Positions 1-6,154 of a stretch of DNA of 9,219 bases are shown piece after piece (positions within the stretch are counted from its first letter, which is position 1; each line of letters begins with the position of its first letter). Both the position numbers and the translations under genes were made by a program. Source of the DNA: Erythrobacter sp. CCH5-A1. Lineage in GTDB: Bacteria; Pseudomonadota; Alphaproteobacteria; Sphingomonadales; Sphingomonadaceae. The DNA lies in contig NZ_LSKQ01000142.1 of assembly GCF_001557115.1 (NCBI RefSeq), positions 1 through 9,219 of the forward strand, given 5' to 3'. The notes beneath the pieces were generated by a model. That model was given only the letters and a program-made list of their open reading frames with translations, ran no database searches and had not been told where the DNA came from.

Positions 1-246
1 GAAATTGCGGATCGCCATCGGACTGTGATTTGCCATCCCCGGCATCGCCGTCATTACGATGCTGGCAGCAGCAGTGGGGGGCAAAAGCGCTTCATTGAAG
101 GTCAGCGTCACTGTGCGCGTGCCAGCAACGGTCGCGCCCTCTGCCGGGGTAGAGGCGACAACGCGAGTGTGAGCAGAAGCCATCGATGGGAGTGCCAAAG
201 GCGACGCAACCATTGCGAGAGCTGCGAAAATCGAAGCAAATTTCAT
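1..246 (-). CDS. copC: CopC-family periplasmic copper-binding protein (C-terminus beyond window)
   Basis: The 82 visible codons begin with a Sec signal peptide (hydrophobic stretch, cleavage after Ala-Ser-Ala near residue 25). The mature protein would start with His26, followed by TRVVASTPAEGATV. This is the typical start of CopC/PcoC proteins, whose N-terminal His is a Cu(II) ligand. Further on, a Met-rich stretch around MTAMPGM and HSPM resembles the Met-rich copper site of the family. CopC binds copper in the periplasm and may pass it to CopD or CopA. The start at 246 is chosen because an AAGGA ribosome site lies 7 nt upstream; an in-frame ATG at 261 is possible but has a poorer site. The gene follows copB by 16 nt, so it is probably the third gene of the copABC operon. 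The C-terminal part, with further ligands, is outside the window. Confidence 0.88.
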   Translation of the reverse strand, partial: MKFASIFAALAMVASPLALPSMASAHTRVVASTPAEGATVAGTRTVTLTFNEALLPPTAAASIVMTAMPGMANHSPMAIRNF

Positions 247-262
247 TAGATTGTCCTTCATT

Positions 263-1345
263 TCAAAACCAAAATCGGATGCCGACAAGATAGTTGGTGG
301 CACTCGGATCCTCGCCGCGGGCGCGGGCGAAGTCCGCGCCGTTCCCAATGCGCCACGTCTGTTCGATCCCGATGTAAGGCGCAAACTCGCGGATAATCTC
401 GTAACGCAAACGCAAGCCAGCCTCGACCTTGTCGATGCCCGCTCCGACGCCAAGAATCGGAATGTCCTGGGCAGCCATGTTGATCTCAACACGAGGCTGG
501 AAGATCAGGCGCTGTGTAATACGCTGGTCGAGCTCTGCCTCGATTCTGGCCGTAACGTCGCCGCGTTGTGAGACGAAAGCCGCCGCATCAACCTGAAAAA
601 GATAGGGCGCAACACCCTGGATGCCCAGAACGGCATAGGTCGTATTGGGCCCTGCGAGGTCCTGGCGCACGCCAGCCTGGAGGTCCCAGAATGGCCTGAT
701 CGCACGTGAATAGAGGGCTTGAAACTCAGCGCTTTCGGGCTTGTCGCCGAAGGCTCCCTCACCTTCAGTTTTGAACCAGAAACGGCTCGTTGGACCGCCG
801 TAATACCCCTGAAAATCCCAGATGTAGTCTTCTGCACCCTCGCGGGCATGGATTTCCAAACGATCACCCTGAAACCAGAAAACCGGAAAATCGCCGCTTT
901 CGCGCCTGAGATCGTCTCGCGAGGCCCGCATTGCATCGGCGCCCCAGATGGCGTCGGCGGCGCGCGGAGGACCGCTCCCCGCCTCTGGCGGCGGGGGGGT
1001 TTCCATCTCGGGGCCGGGCGAGGCAGGCATGGCGCCATCCATAGCGCTGTGATCCATGGTTTCCTGCTTCATGTCGGCCATGGCATCGGGAGCCGGCATT
1101 GATCCTTCGGGCATGGCATGGCCTGCGTGTGGATCGACCGTTTCCTCTTCGGACGCGGCAGGACGATCGGGCATCACATGCCCGGCGTGGGGATCTGGCT
1201 GCTGCGGTGCGGGAGCCGGGCTCGGGGCCGGCGCCGGTGGCGGCATCGGCATTGGCATGTCATGCCCCTGATGCTGGGCCATCGCCGGTGCTGCGCTCAG
1301 GGACGCTCCCGCAAGGACGAGTGAGACGAGGGGCCGGACGTTCAT
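263..1345 (-). CDS. copB: Copper resistance protein CopB/PcoB, outer-membrane barrel
   Basis: This 360-residue protein has a signal peptide (cleavage about residue 23, AMA-Q). It is followed by a low-complexity segment (about 24-120) rich in His, Met, Pro and Ala, with DPHAGH at residues 51-56 and again at 71-76, plus several Met-Pro and MDH motifs. From about residue 130 it matches the CopB domain: aromatic-rich alternating strands such as FPVFWFQGDRLE and a final NYLVGIRFWF, a typical outer-membrane beta-barrel ending in Phe. CopB proteins confer copper resistance from the outer membrane; the exact role (sequestration or efflux) is not settled. The start codon overlaps the copA stop by 4 nt (ATGA), so translation is probably coupled to copA. 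The His/Met segment is the likely copper-binding part. Confidence 0.93.
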   Translation of the reverse strand: MNVRPLVSLVLAGASLSAAPAMAQHQGHDMPMPMPPPAPAPSPAPAPQQPDPHAGHVMPDRPAASEEETVDPHAGHAMPEGSMPAPDAMADMKQETMDHSAMDGAMPASPGPEMETPPPPEAGSGPPRAADAIWGADAMRASRDDLRRESGDFPVFWFQGDRLEIHAREGAEDYIWDFQGYYGGPTSRFWFKTEGEGAFGDKPESAEFQALYSRAIRPFWDLQAGVRQDLAGPNTTYAVLGIQGVAPYLFQVDAAAFVSQRGDVTARIEAELDQRITQRLIFQPRVEINMAAQDIPILGVGAGIDKVEAGLRLRYEIIREFAPYIGIEQTWRIGNGADFARARGEDPSATNYLVGIRFWF

Positions 1346-3219
1346 GCTGCACCGCCCGGGCCGGCCACGGTCACGGTCTGCATCATGCCGCCGTGCATGT
1401 GGTAAAGCAGGTGGCAGTGAAACGCCCAGTCACCCGGCTCGTTGGCAGTAAGGTCGAACTGAGCGCTGGCGCCCGGTTGCACGATCACGATGTTCTTTCG
1501 AGGCTGATGGGCTGGCTCGGCACCATTGACCAACTCGAAGAACATACCGTGAAGATGGATCGGGTGCGCCATCATGGTATTGTTGATGAGCTTCACCCGG
1601 ACGCGCTCGTTCCAGGCGAAGCGGATCGGAACATCACTGACAGAAGAGTACATTCTTCCGTCAAAAGACCACATGTAGCGGTCCATATTGCCCGTGAGAT
1701 GCAGTTCGAGGAGCCGCGAAGGTTCGCGCGTGTCTCGGTTCGGCTCAAGCGCCGTCAGCATGCGATAGTTGAGCACGCGGTGCTCCACGTCCCGGAGGCC
1801 AAGACCGGGATCTCCCATCTTGTCCACCGGAGACATCGAAACCATGTCGACGCCCGGGCCCACCTTGACATCGGGAGGCAGCAGCGTTGTGTCGCGCATC
1901 TTCATGCCGGCCATGCTCATGCCGCCCATTGCCATCCCGGCCATAGTGTCATCCGAAGCGCCCATTGATGCATCAGGTGTGGCATGACCCATCGCGGCAT
2001 GGTCCATGGCGCCCGCACTGCCCATCGCTTCCTTGGCACCGGTATCGGCAGAAGGCGCGCTATGGTCCATGCCACCCGAGCCGTGATCCATGCCCATGTC
2101 GCCCATCGTCAGCAGCGGCGGATCGCGCAGAGCGGGTACATCCGCCCGCGCTCCGGGACGGCTCGCCAGCATGGCCAGCGCCATTCCCGACCTGTCCATC
2201 GACTCGCCGACTATCGCATAGGCCTCGGCATTGCCCGGCGTGACAATCACATCATAGGTTTCTGCCGTGCCGATCTGAAATTCATCGACTTCAACCGGCC
2301 GGACGTTCTGGCCATCTGCGGCGATGATGGTCATTGCCAAGCCGGGAATGCGGACGTTGAAAAAGCTCTGCGCCGAGCCGTTGATGACCCGCAACCTTAC
2401 GCGCTCACCGGCACGAAATAGATATTCAAGCCCCTCGGTCGGCCCTCGCCCATTGGCAAGGAATGTGTAGGTGGGGGAGCCGATATCCATGATGTCCGTG
2501 GGCATCATCCGCATTTCAGCCCACATGCGCCTCTCTTGCGCAGACAGCGGATAATCGTCGGTCCAGGTGTTCTGCTGACGATTGAAATAGCCCTCGCCGG
2601 TGCGCAGACGCTTCATGATGAAATGCGGATCGAGCACCGTGAAATCGCTGAGAAGCAGAATATAATCCCGGTCAAACTCGACAGGTTCGGGACCAGACGG
2701 ATCGATGACCAGCGGGCCATAATGCCCCGACTGTTCCTGCAGCCCCGAATGGCTGTGATACCAATAGGTCCCCGCCTGCCGGATCGGGAATTCGTAGCTG
2801 AATGTCTGGCCAGGATGAATGCCAGGGAAACTCACGCCGGGAACACCATCCATATGAAATGGAACGAGCAGGCCGTGCCAATGGATTGACGTGTCCGAAC
2901 CCAGTTCGTTCGTGACATTGAGACGGACGTTCTGCCCTTCGCGCAAGCGGATCAGGGGGCCGGGCACGCTCCCGTTGACCGCGACACCCGGACCACGCCG
3001 CCCTTCGACGATACGATGACCGCTACCCACGGTCAGATTGATCACTTCGCCGGAAAGCTCACCGAACCCGGCGGGAATGAGCGGGCCACCCCGACCGTGT
3101 CCGCCTCCCTGATCGCGGTGAATGTTGTGACCCTGCGCCCATGCAGGCACTGTGGCAAAGGCTGAAGCGGCACCGAGGCCTGCAATCAGGTGGCGGCGGG
3201 TAAGGATCGGAGTGTTCAT
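1342..3219 (-). CDS. copA: Multicopper oxidase CopA/PcoA, periplasmic, Tat-exported
   Basis: From the ATG at 3219 the protein has 625 residues. It opens with a twin-arginine signal (R8-R9, TRRHLIAGLGAAS, cleavage near AWA-Q at 28-29), as expected for an oxidase exported folded. All four copper-ligand motifs of multicopper oxidases are visible: HWH at about 113-115, HSH at about 155-157, HPIHLHG at about 552-558 and HCHLLYHMHGGM from about 601. A Met-rich insert at about 372-441 holds 15 Met residues and three MDH motifs, as in PcoA/CopA, and probably binds Cu(I). The likely role is oxidation of periplasmic Cu(I) to the less toxic Cu(II). The open frame extends to a TTG at 3255, but the Tat motif requires the ATG at 3219. 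No Shine-Dalgarno sequence is seen, and a promoter -10 lies only 8 nt upstream, suggesting a leaderless mRNA. This is the first gene of copABC. Confidence 0.95.
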   Translation of the reverse strand: MNTPILTRRHLIAGLGAASAFATVPAWAQGHNIHRDQGGGHGRGGPLIPAGFGELSGEVINLTVGSGHRIVEGRRGPGVAVNGSVPGPLIRLREGQNVRLNVTNELGSDTSIHWHGLLVPFHMDGVPGVSFPGIHPGQTFSYEFPIRQAGTYWYHSHSGLQEQSGHYGPLVIDPSGPEPVEFDRDYILLLSDFTVLDPHFIMKRLRTGEGYFNRQQNTWTDDYPLSAQERRMWAEMRMMPTDIMDIGSPTYTFLANGRGPTEGLEYLFRAGERVRLRVINGSAQSFFNVRIPGLAMTIIAADGQNVRPVEVDEFQIGTAETYDVIVTPGNAEAYAIVGESMDRSGMALAMLASRPGARADVPALRDPPLLTMGDMGMDHGSGGMDHSAPSADTGAKEAMGSAGAMDHAAMGHATPDASMGASDDTMAGMAMGGMSMAGMKMRDTTLLPPDVKVGPGVDMVSMSPVDKMGDPGLGLRDVEHRVLNYRMLTALEPNRDTREPSRLLELHLTGNMDRYMWSFDGRMYSSVSDVPIRFAWNERVRVKLINNTMMAHPIHLHGMFFELVNGAEPAHQPRKNIVIVQPGASAQFDLTANEPGDWAFHCHLLYHMHGGMMQTVTVAGPGGAA

Positions 3220-3227
3220 ACAAGCAT

Positions 3228-3254
3228 ATACGCGCCTGATGCGGACACCCCTCA
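3228..3254 (-). promoter_or_regulatory. Putative ECF sigma promoter of copABC
   Basis: Read on the minus strand, TGAGGG (3254-3249) and CGTAT (3232-3228) are separated by exactly 16 nt. The same two elements with the same spacing occur in front of the regulatory operon and the methyltransferase gene. The spacer starts RT and ends G in all three. Only 8 nt separate CGTAT from the copA ATG. The rest of the 245-nt gap up to the sigma gene (3255-3464) shows no gene and no clear terminator. The sequence match is direct; recognition by the sigma factor encoded at 3465-4031 is inferred. Confidence 0.72.
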
Positions 3255-3464
3255 AATTTTTTCGCGTCTCTCGACTTTTGCAGTGATGAACTACGCTAGC
3301 AGGGCGGAATCGGTTGCTGCGCAGGATAGGCGGCAGCTCGGGGCGATCAGCGCACTTGTTTGCGATGGCCGCTGTGCATGACGATGACCAGCTTTATCGG
3401 CCAGACGCACTGGCTCACTCGGGGTCAGCCCATAGTCCCCGCGCCTAAATTCGGCGGCCAGTGG

Positions 3465-4031
3465 TCATTTGCTTTCGAGATTTGCTTTCAATCGGGCTCG
3501 CGCGCGATGCAGACGCGTCTCGACCGCCTTTTCGCTTACCCCCAGCACAGCAGCCGCTTCTGACTGACTTAGCCCATCAATCGTGCGAAGCACGAGCGCT
3601 TCCCTGAGCCGTGACGGAAGGCGCGAGATAGCGGCTGAAACCCGCTTCAGTTCAGCCCGGCTCTCTGCCTGCACATCGGAGGATATGGCGTCATCGGCGA
3701 CCTCGAATGCGAGCTCGAGCGGTTCTGCCCGAACGAAAAATGCCCGGGCTTTTCGTCTTCGCGACCAGTCGCGACACTTGTTGAGCGCGATACGCTTCAG
3801 CCAGAACAGGAATGGTCGGTCATGATCATATTTTCCAAGTGAAGCGAATGCTGCAACGAACGTCTCCTGCGTGAGGTCTACTGCTTCTTGAGAATCCCCA
3901 ACCGACGCAGCCACGAACCGGAAGATTTTCTCGCGGTAGCGTGCCAGCAGTTCCCGGTAAGCATCCTGACGACCAGCAAGTGCGAGAACCGCAAGTTCGC
4001 TGTCGCTCCCCTGGCTGAGCGGGAAAGTCAC
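3465..4031 (-). CDS. ECF-type RNA polymerase sigma factor (CnrH-like)
   Basis: This 188-residue protein has the two-domain layout of ECF sigma factors. Region 2 is at about 22-96, including DLTQETFVAAF (52-62) and the basic FLFWLKRIALNKCRDWSRRR (74-93) for core binding and -10 recognition. Region 4 is at about 133-183, with LPSRLREALVLR and the helix-turn-helix LSQSEAAAVLGVSEKAVETR for -35 recognition. There is no region 1.1 or 3 and no extra C-terminal domain. The start is a GTG overlapping the stop of the preceding sensor gene by 4 nt (GTGA), so expression should be translationally coupled to it. Length and position as third gene of a Y-X-H trio match CnrH (about 190 residues). Its probable targets are the three TGAGGG-N16-CGTAT sites in the window, including its own operon. 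The ECF assignment is firm; the targets are inferred. Confidence 0.93.
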   Translation of the reverse strand: MTFPLSQGSDSELAVLALAGRQDAYRELLARYREKIFRFVAASVGDSQEAVDLTQETFVAAFASLGKYDHDRPFLFWLKRIALNKCRDWSRRRKARAFFVRAEPLELAFEVADDAISSDVQAESRAELKRVSAAISRLPSRLREALVLRTIDGLSQSEAAAVLGVSEKAVETRLHRARARLKANLESK

Positions 4032-4468
4032 TGCACTTCTGGTGTCAGCGCTTTTGTTACGGTACGGTCAAACCGTGCTGCCTGGTCGGGCGTAAGCACC
4101 GCGCGCATGGCAAAAAGATGCTCCAGCGTTTCTTTTTGCAGTTCGCCCATTACCCGATGGGTGTGATCGACCGCAGCCGAAACCTCCGGCCCGTAGCCGT
4201 GTTCGGCCTCCATCGCTTCGGCAAGATGGGCATTGGCGGCGCGCATCTCGAGCTCGAGTGCTTTCCGGCGGGTTGAAAAACGGCGTTCAATCAACTCGAT
4301 TTTTGCCGCCTGCTGCGCGTCAAGGTCAAGCTCGCTGTGCAGGAGCGCATGCAACTCCGTCTCGTTCTCGCCTGTGCTCGCAAGCAGCTCACGGCCAATA
4401 TACGTACCCCCGAGAGCGGCCCCGAATGCAACAAGCCCAATCACAAGCAGGCGCTTTGTCCAGGTCAT
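4028..4468 (-). CDS. CnrX-like periplasmic heavy-metal sensor, membrane-anchored
   Basis: This 146-residue protein has an uncleaved N-terminal membrane anchor (about 6-25, RLLVIGLVAFGAALGGTYIG). A helical periplasmic domain of the metal-resistance/Spy-CpxP-like fold follows, including LTPDQAARF near the C-terminus. As recalled from the CnrX structure, metal is held by His42, His46, Glu63, His119 and Met123. Here His40, His44, Glu61, His117 and Met121 occur, all five shifted by exactly two positions; Phe64 follows in the first helix. The domain also has additional His at 81, 90, 102 and 104. The expected role is to sense metal in the periplasm and trigger release of the sigma factor from the small membrane protein encoded just upstream. 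Both gene junctions overlap by 4 nt. The metal sensed cannot be read from the sequence; the neighbours point to copper, the ligand set to nickel or cobalt. Confidence 0.87.
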   Translation of the reverse strand: MTWTKRLLVIGLVAFGAALGGTYIGRELLASTGENETELHALLHSELDLDAQQAAKIELIERRFSTRRKALELEMRAANAHLAEAMEAEHGYGPEVSAAVDHTHRVMGELQKETLEHLFAMRAVLTPDQAARFDRTVTKALTPEVQ

Positions 4469-4743
4469 GCATGAACGTCCAGCAGCGTGGAGGGCGCCAG
4501 GGGATTGTCGGGCGAAAAAGGCGAAAGTGGCTGGGCTATCGCGGGGCTGGCATCCGCCAATGTACCGGAGATGACGCCGAGCACTAACGCAAACGCGCCG
4601 GCCAGGCCCATCAGCCGGGATCCGGCACCAACTTCGCGCCGATGTGCCTCCAGACCTGCGAACACGGCCTCGTCGATCATAGCGAGGTGCGCGGGAATGG
4701 GCTGTGCAGCAAGGGCCCGCAGCGAATGGTCAAGGTCATACAT
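4465..4743 (-). CDS. Small single-pass membrane protein, probable CnrY-like anti-sigma factor
   Basis: This 92-residue protein has a predicted cytosolic N-terminus of about 43 residues with two amphipathic helical stretches (around 4-14 and 17-36). One membrane segment follows (about 44-62, LMGLAGAFALVLGVISGTLA), then a Pro-rich periplasmic tail of about 30 residues. I recognise no conserved family motif. The assignment rests on size (CnrY is about 95 residues), topology and position: it is the first gene of a trio followed by a CnrX-like sensor and an ECF sigma factor, in the order of cnrYXH. Its expected job is to hold the sigma factor at the inner membrane until the sensor signals metal. 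Translation starts at an ATG preceded by GGGAG with 8-nt spacing; the stop overlaps the next gene by 4 nt (ATGA). An unrelated small membrane protein remains possible. Confidence 0.72.
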   Translation of the reverse strand: MYDLDHSLRALAAQPIPAHLAMIDEAVFAGLEAHRREVGAGSRLMGLAGAFALVLGVISGTLADASPAIAQPLSPFSPDNPLAPSTLLDVHA

Positions 4744-4770
4744 TTACAATCTCCCGGACGTTCATTTCAC

Positions 4771-4797
4771 ATACGCATCTTATGATAAGATCCCTCA
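4771..4797 (-). promoter_or_regulatory. Putative autoregulated ECF promoter of the anti-sigma/sensor/sigma operon
   Basis: On the minus strand TGAGGG (4797-4792) and CGTAT (4775-4771) lie 16 nt apart, matching the sites before copA and the methyltransferase. Transcription would begin about 7 nt after CGTAT, giving a leader of about 20 nt that contains the GGGAG ribosome site. The spacer is almost entirely a perfect palindrome (listed separately). This arrangement suggests the sigma factor stimulates its own operon, as ECF systems often do. Confidence 0.7.
4777..4791. repeat. Perfect 15-bp palindrome inside promoter spacer (possible operator)
   Basis: ATCTTAT-G-ATAAGAT is a 7+1+7 perfect inverted repeat. 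It occupies 15 of the 16 bases between the -35 and -10 elements of the minus-strand promoter. Such placement is typical of operators for regulators that act within a promoter, such as MerR-type proteins or repressors. The other two copies of the promoter motif lack any dyad in their spacers. The palindrome is seen directly; its function is inferred. Confidence 0.5.
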
Positions 4798-4819
4798 AAA
4801 TATTTTTGCCCAACAATCG

Positions 4820-4846
4820 TGAGGGATAATGCGGCGACATGCGTAT
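4820..4846 (+). promoter_or_regulatory. Putative ECF promoter of the methyltransferase-copG operon
   Basis: TGAGGG (4820-4825) and CGTAT (4842-4846) are separated by 16 nt on the plus strand. This is divergent from the regulatory operon promoter; the two -35 elements are 22 nt apart, separated by an AT-rich stretch. Transcription would begin near 4853, giving a leader of about 65 nt before the ATG at 4918. Confidence 0.7.
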
Positions 4847-4917
4847 CAGTGTGTGTGGACAAAGGGATCGATCGCAAAGTCGGCGACTTGCCGTGATTGA
4901 CAGTACGAGGATACAGC

Positions 4918-5592
4918 ATGAGCGAAACCCCAACTTTCACTCCGGCTGCAGGCCGATTTGCGTCGACAAAATTGTATGACCGCGGCGTGGCACTGCTGAC
5001 GCGCGAACGTCGCTGGCGCAGTGCCTTGCTGGATCTGCTTGACCCCAAGGCTGGGGAAACGATCCTCGATGTGGGGTGCGGGACCGGATCCCTTGCGATC
5101 CTCATGAAGCAGCGCGAACCCCAAGCCAATATCATTGGCCTTGACCCTGACGGGGAAGCCTTGGCGATCGCAAGAGAGAAAGCCGCAGTCGCAGGCGTTT
5201 CCATCGAATGGAAGAGGGGTTTCGCGCAGGATGCGGTAGCCTGCGGCCCGGCCGACAAGGTCGTGTCGAGCCTCGTATTCCATCAGGTGCCACTCGAGGG
5301 AAAGCGAACGGGGCTCGCCGCGATGTTCGCCGCTGCTGCCCCCGGCGGCAAAGTGTTCGTTGCCGATTACGCCCGGCCTACCAATTGGATCATGCGACAA
5401 GCCTTTCGGATTATCCAGTTGATCGACGGACAGACCGACACCCAGCCCCATGTCGAAGGTTTCCTTGAGGCGGAGCTCGGAAAATTTGGTGGCCGCAAGG
5501 TCTCGGCAGGCTTTCGATTGGATACACCGACAGGGACGATTTCGATCTTTGTTGTGCCAAGGAATGAAGACATCATGAAAGGATTGCACTAA
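4918..5592 (+). CDS. Class I SAM-dependent methyltransferase
   Basis: The protein has 224 residues from the ATG at 4918, which is preceded by GAGGA with 8-nt spacing; the in-frame TTG at 4897 lacks such a site. It has the Rossmann-like methyltransferase fold: motif I ILDVGCGTGS at about 49-58, the acidic end of strand 2 in GLDPDGEAL at about 74-82, and a later strand in PGGKVFVADYA, typical of UbiE/methyltransf_11-like enzymes. No signal peptide or membrane segment is seen, so it should act in the cytosol. The substrate is unknown. Its stop codon overlaps the start of the DUF411/CopG gene (TAATG), and it sits behind the same promoter motif as copA. It therefore belongs to the metal-stress response by context, but no catalytic link to copper can be read from it. 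Confidence 0.88.
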   Translation: MSETPTFTPAAGRFASTKLYDRGVALLTRERRWRSALLDLLDPKAGETILDVGCGTGSLAILMKQREPQANIIGLDPDGEALAIAREKAAVAGVSIEWKRGFAQDAVACGPADKVVSSLVFHQVPLEGKRTGLAAMFAAAAPGGKVFVADYARPTNWIMRQAFRIIQLIDGQTDTQPHVEGFLEAELGKFGGRKVSAGFRLDTPTGTISIFVVPRNEDIMKGLH

Positions 5593-6023
5593 TGTTCAAG
5601 AAGTTCGCGATTTTGCTCGCTCTGATGTCGTCATCCGCCTTGGCGGCTAACGACATCGTCATGCACCGTGATCCGGGCTGCGGATGTTGCGAAAAGTGGG
5701 CCGCACAGGTGCGCTCAGCGTTCGGTCGCAAAGTCCAGGTCATCGATGACCGGCAACGATCAAGCTTGCAGCGCAAGATTGGTCTGCCAGCAGACCTGGT
5801 GTCGTGCCATACCGCGCTGATCGACGGCATGGCCTTTGAAGGTCACGTTCCCATTGCCGACATGAAGCGCGTTCTTGCCACCAAGCCAAAGGGCGTGAAG
5901 GGCTTGGCAGTGGCTGGCATGCCGCTCGGTTCGCCGGGAATGGAAGCACCGGGCCGCCCAAGAGACAGATACCATGTCTTTGCTTTTGGCACAGCCAGGC
6001 CGACAATCTTCAAGAGCTACTAG
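5592..6023 (+). CDS. copG: DUF411/CopG-type periplasmic copper-binding protein
   Basis: This 143-residue protein has a Sec signal peptide (about 1-19, ending ALA-A). The mature part has a thioredoxin-like start, DIVMHRDPGCGCCEKW, giving a CxCC motif at Cys30, Cys32 and Cys33. Later come VSCHTALIDG (Cys72, His73), FEGHVP and the C-terminal segment AVAGMPLGSPGME. These are the hallmarks of the DUF411 family. Its member CopG, as I recall, binds a cluster of copper ions through cysteines and is linked to copper resistance in Pseudomonas and Vibrio. It would act in the periplasm. Translation starts within the stop of the methyltransferase gene (1-nt overlap) with AAAGGA 8 nt upstream, so the two are one operon. 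The family assignment is firm; the name copG follows from it. Confidence 0.9.
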   Translation: MFKKFAILLALMSSSALAANDIVMHRDPGCGCCEKWAAQVRSAFGRKVQVIDDRQRSSLQRKIGLPADLVSCHTALIDGMAFEGHVPIADMKRVLATKPKGVKGLAVAGMPLGSPGMEAPGRPRDRYHVFAFGTARPTIFKSY

Positions 6024-6093
6024 GAGCGAGTCTTGATGGCAGAGCATTGAGAGACAAGGCCAGGCGTCAATGATGCTGGATTGGCGACGAATC

Positions 6094-6113
6094 TCTCGGC
6101 TGCTGGGCCGAGA
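6094..6113. promoter_or_regulatory. Perfect 7-bp dyad in the gap before the ATPase gene
   Basis: TCTCGGC-tgctgg-GCCGAGA is a perfect inverted repeat in the 131-nt gap between copG and the ATPase gene. It could be an operator or an RNA stem-loop. No T-run follows, so it is not a standard intrinsic terminator, and no clear -35/-10 pair surrounds it. The rest of the gap (6024-6154) shows no gene and no copy of the TGAGGG-N16-CGTAT motif. Confidence 0.35.
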
Positions 6114-6154
6114 TCGTGTCGCAACATGCAACAGACTAGCCAAGGGACATGATT

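Noticed and set aside
1099..1968. Long plus-strand open frame of 289 codons opposite copA and copB
   Set aside because: It lies antisense to two clearly identified genes; its composition (runs of Arg and His) is what a GC-rich complement produces, and no domain or ribosome site is seen.
3408..3463. Inverted repeat CACTGGC/GCCAGTG downstream of the sigma gene
   Set aside because: The 7-bp arms are more than 40 nt apart and no T-run follows; likely chance.
4846..5589. Minus-strand open frame of 247 codons opposite the methyltransferase
   Set aside because: The plus strand has clear methyltransferase motifs with a good start; the antisense product shows no family features and would run through the divergent promoter.
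6048..6070. Fourth copy of the ECF motif before the ATPase (TGAGAG and CGTCA)
   Set aside because: The elements are degenerate and only 11 nt apart instead of 16.
6081..6154. CueR/MerR-type promoter before the ATPase
   Set aside because: TTGGCG at 6081 could be a -35, but no matching -10 lies at 19-20 nt and the dyad does not resemble the CueR operator.
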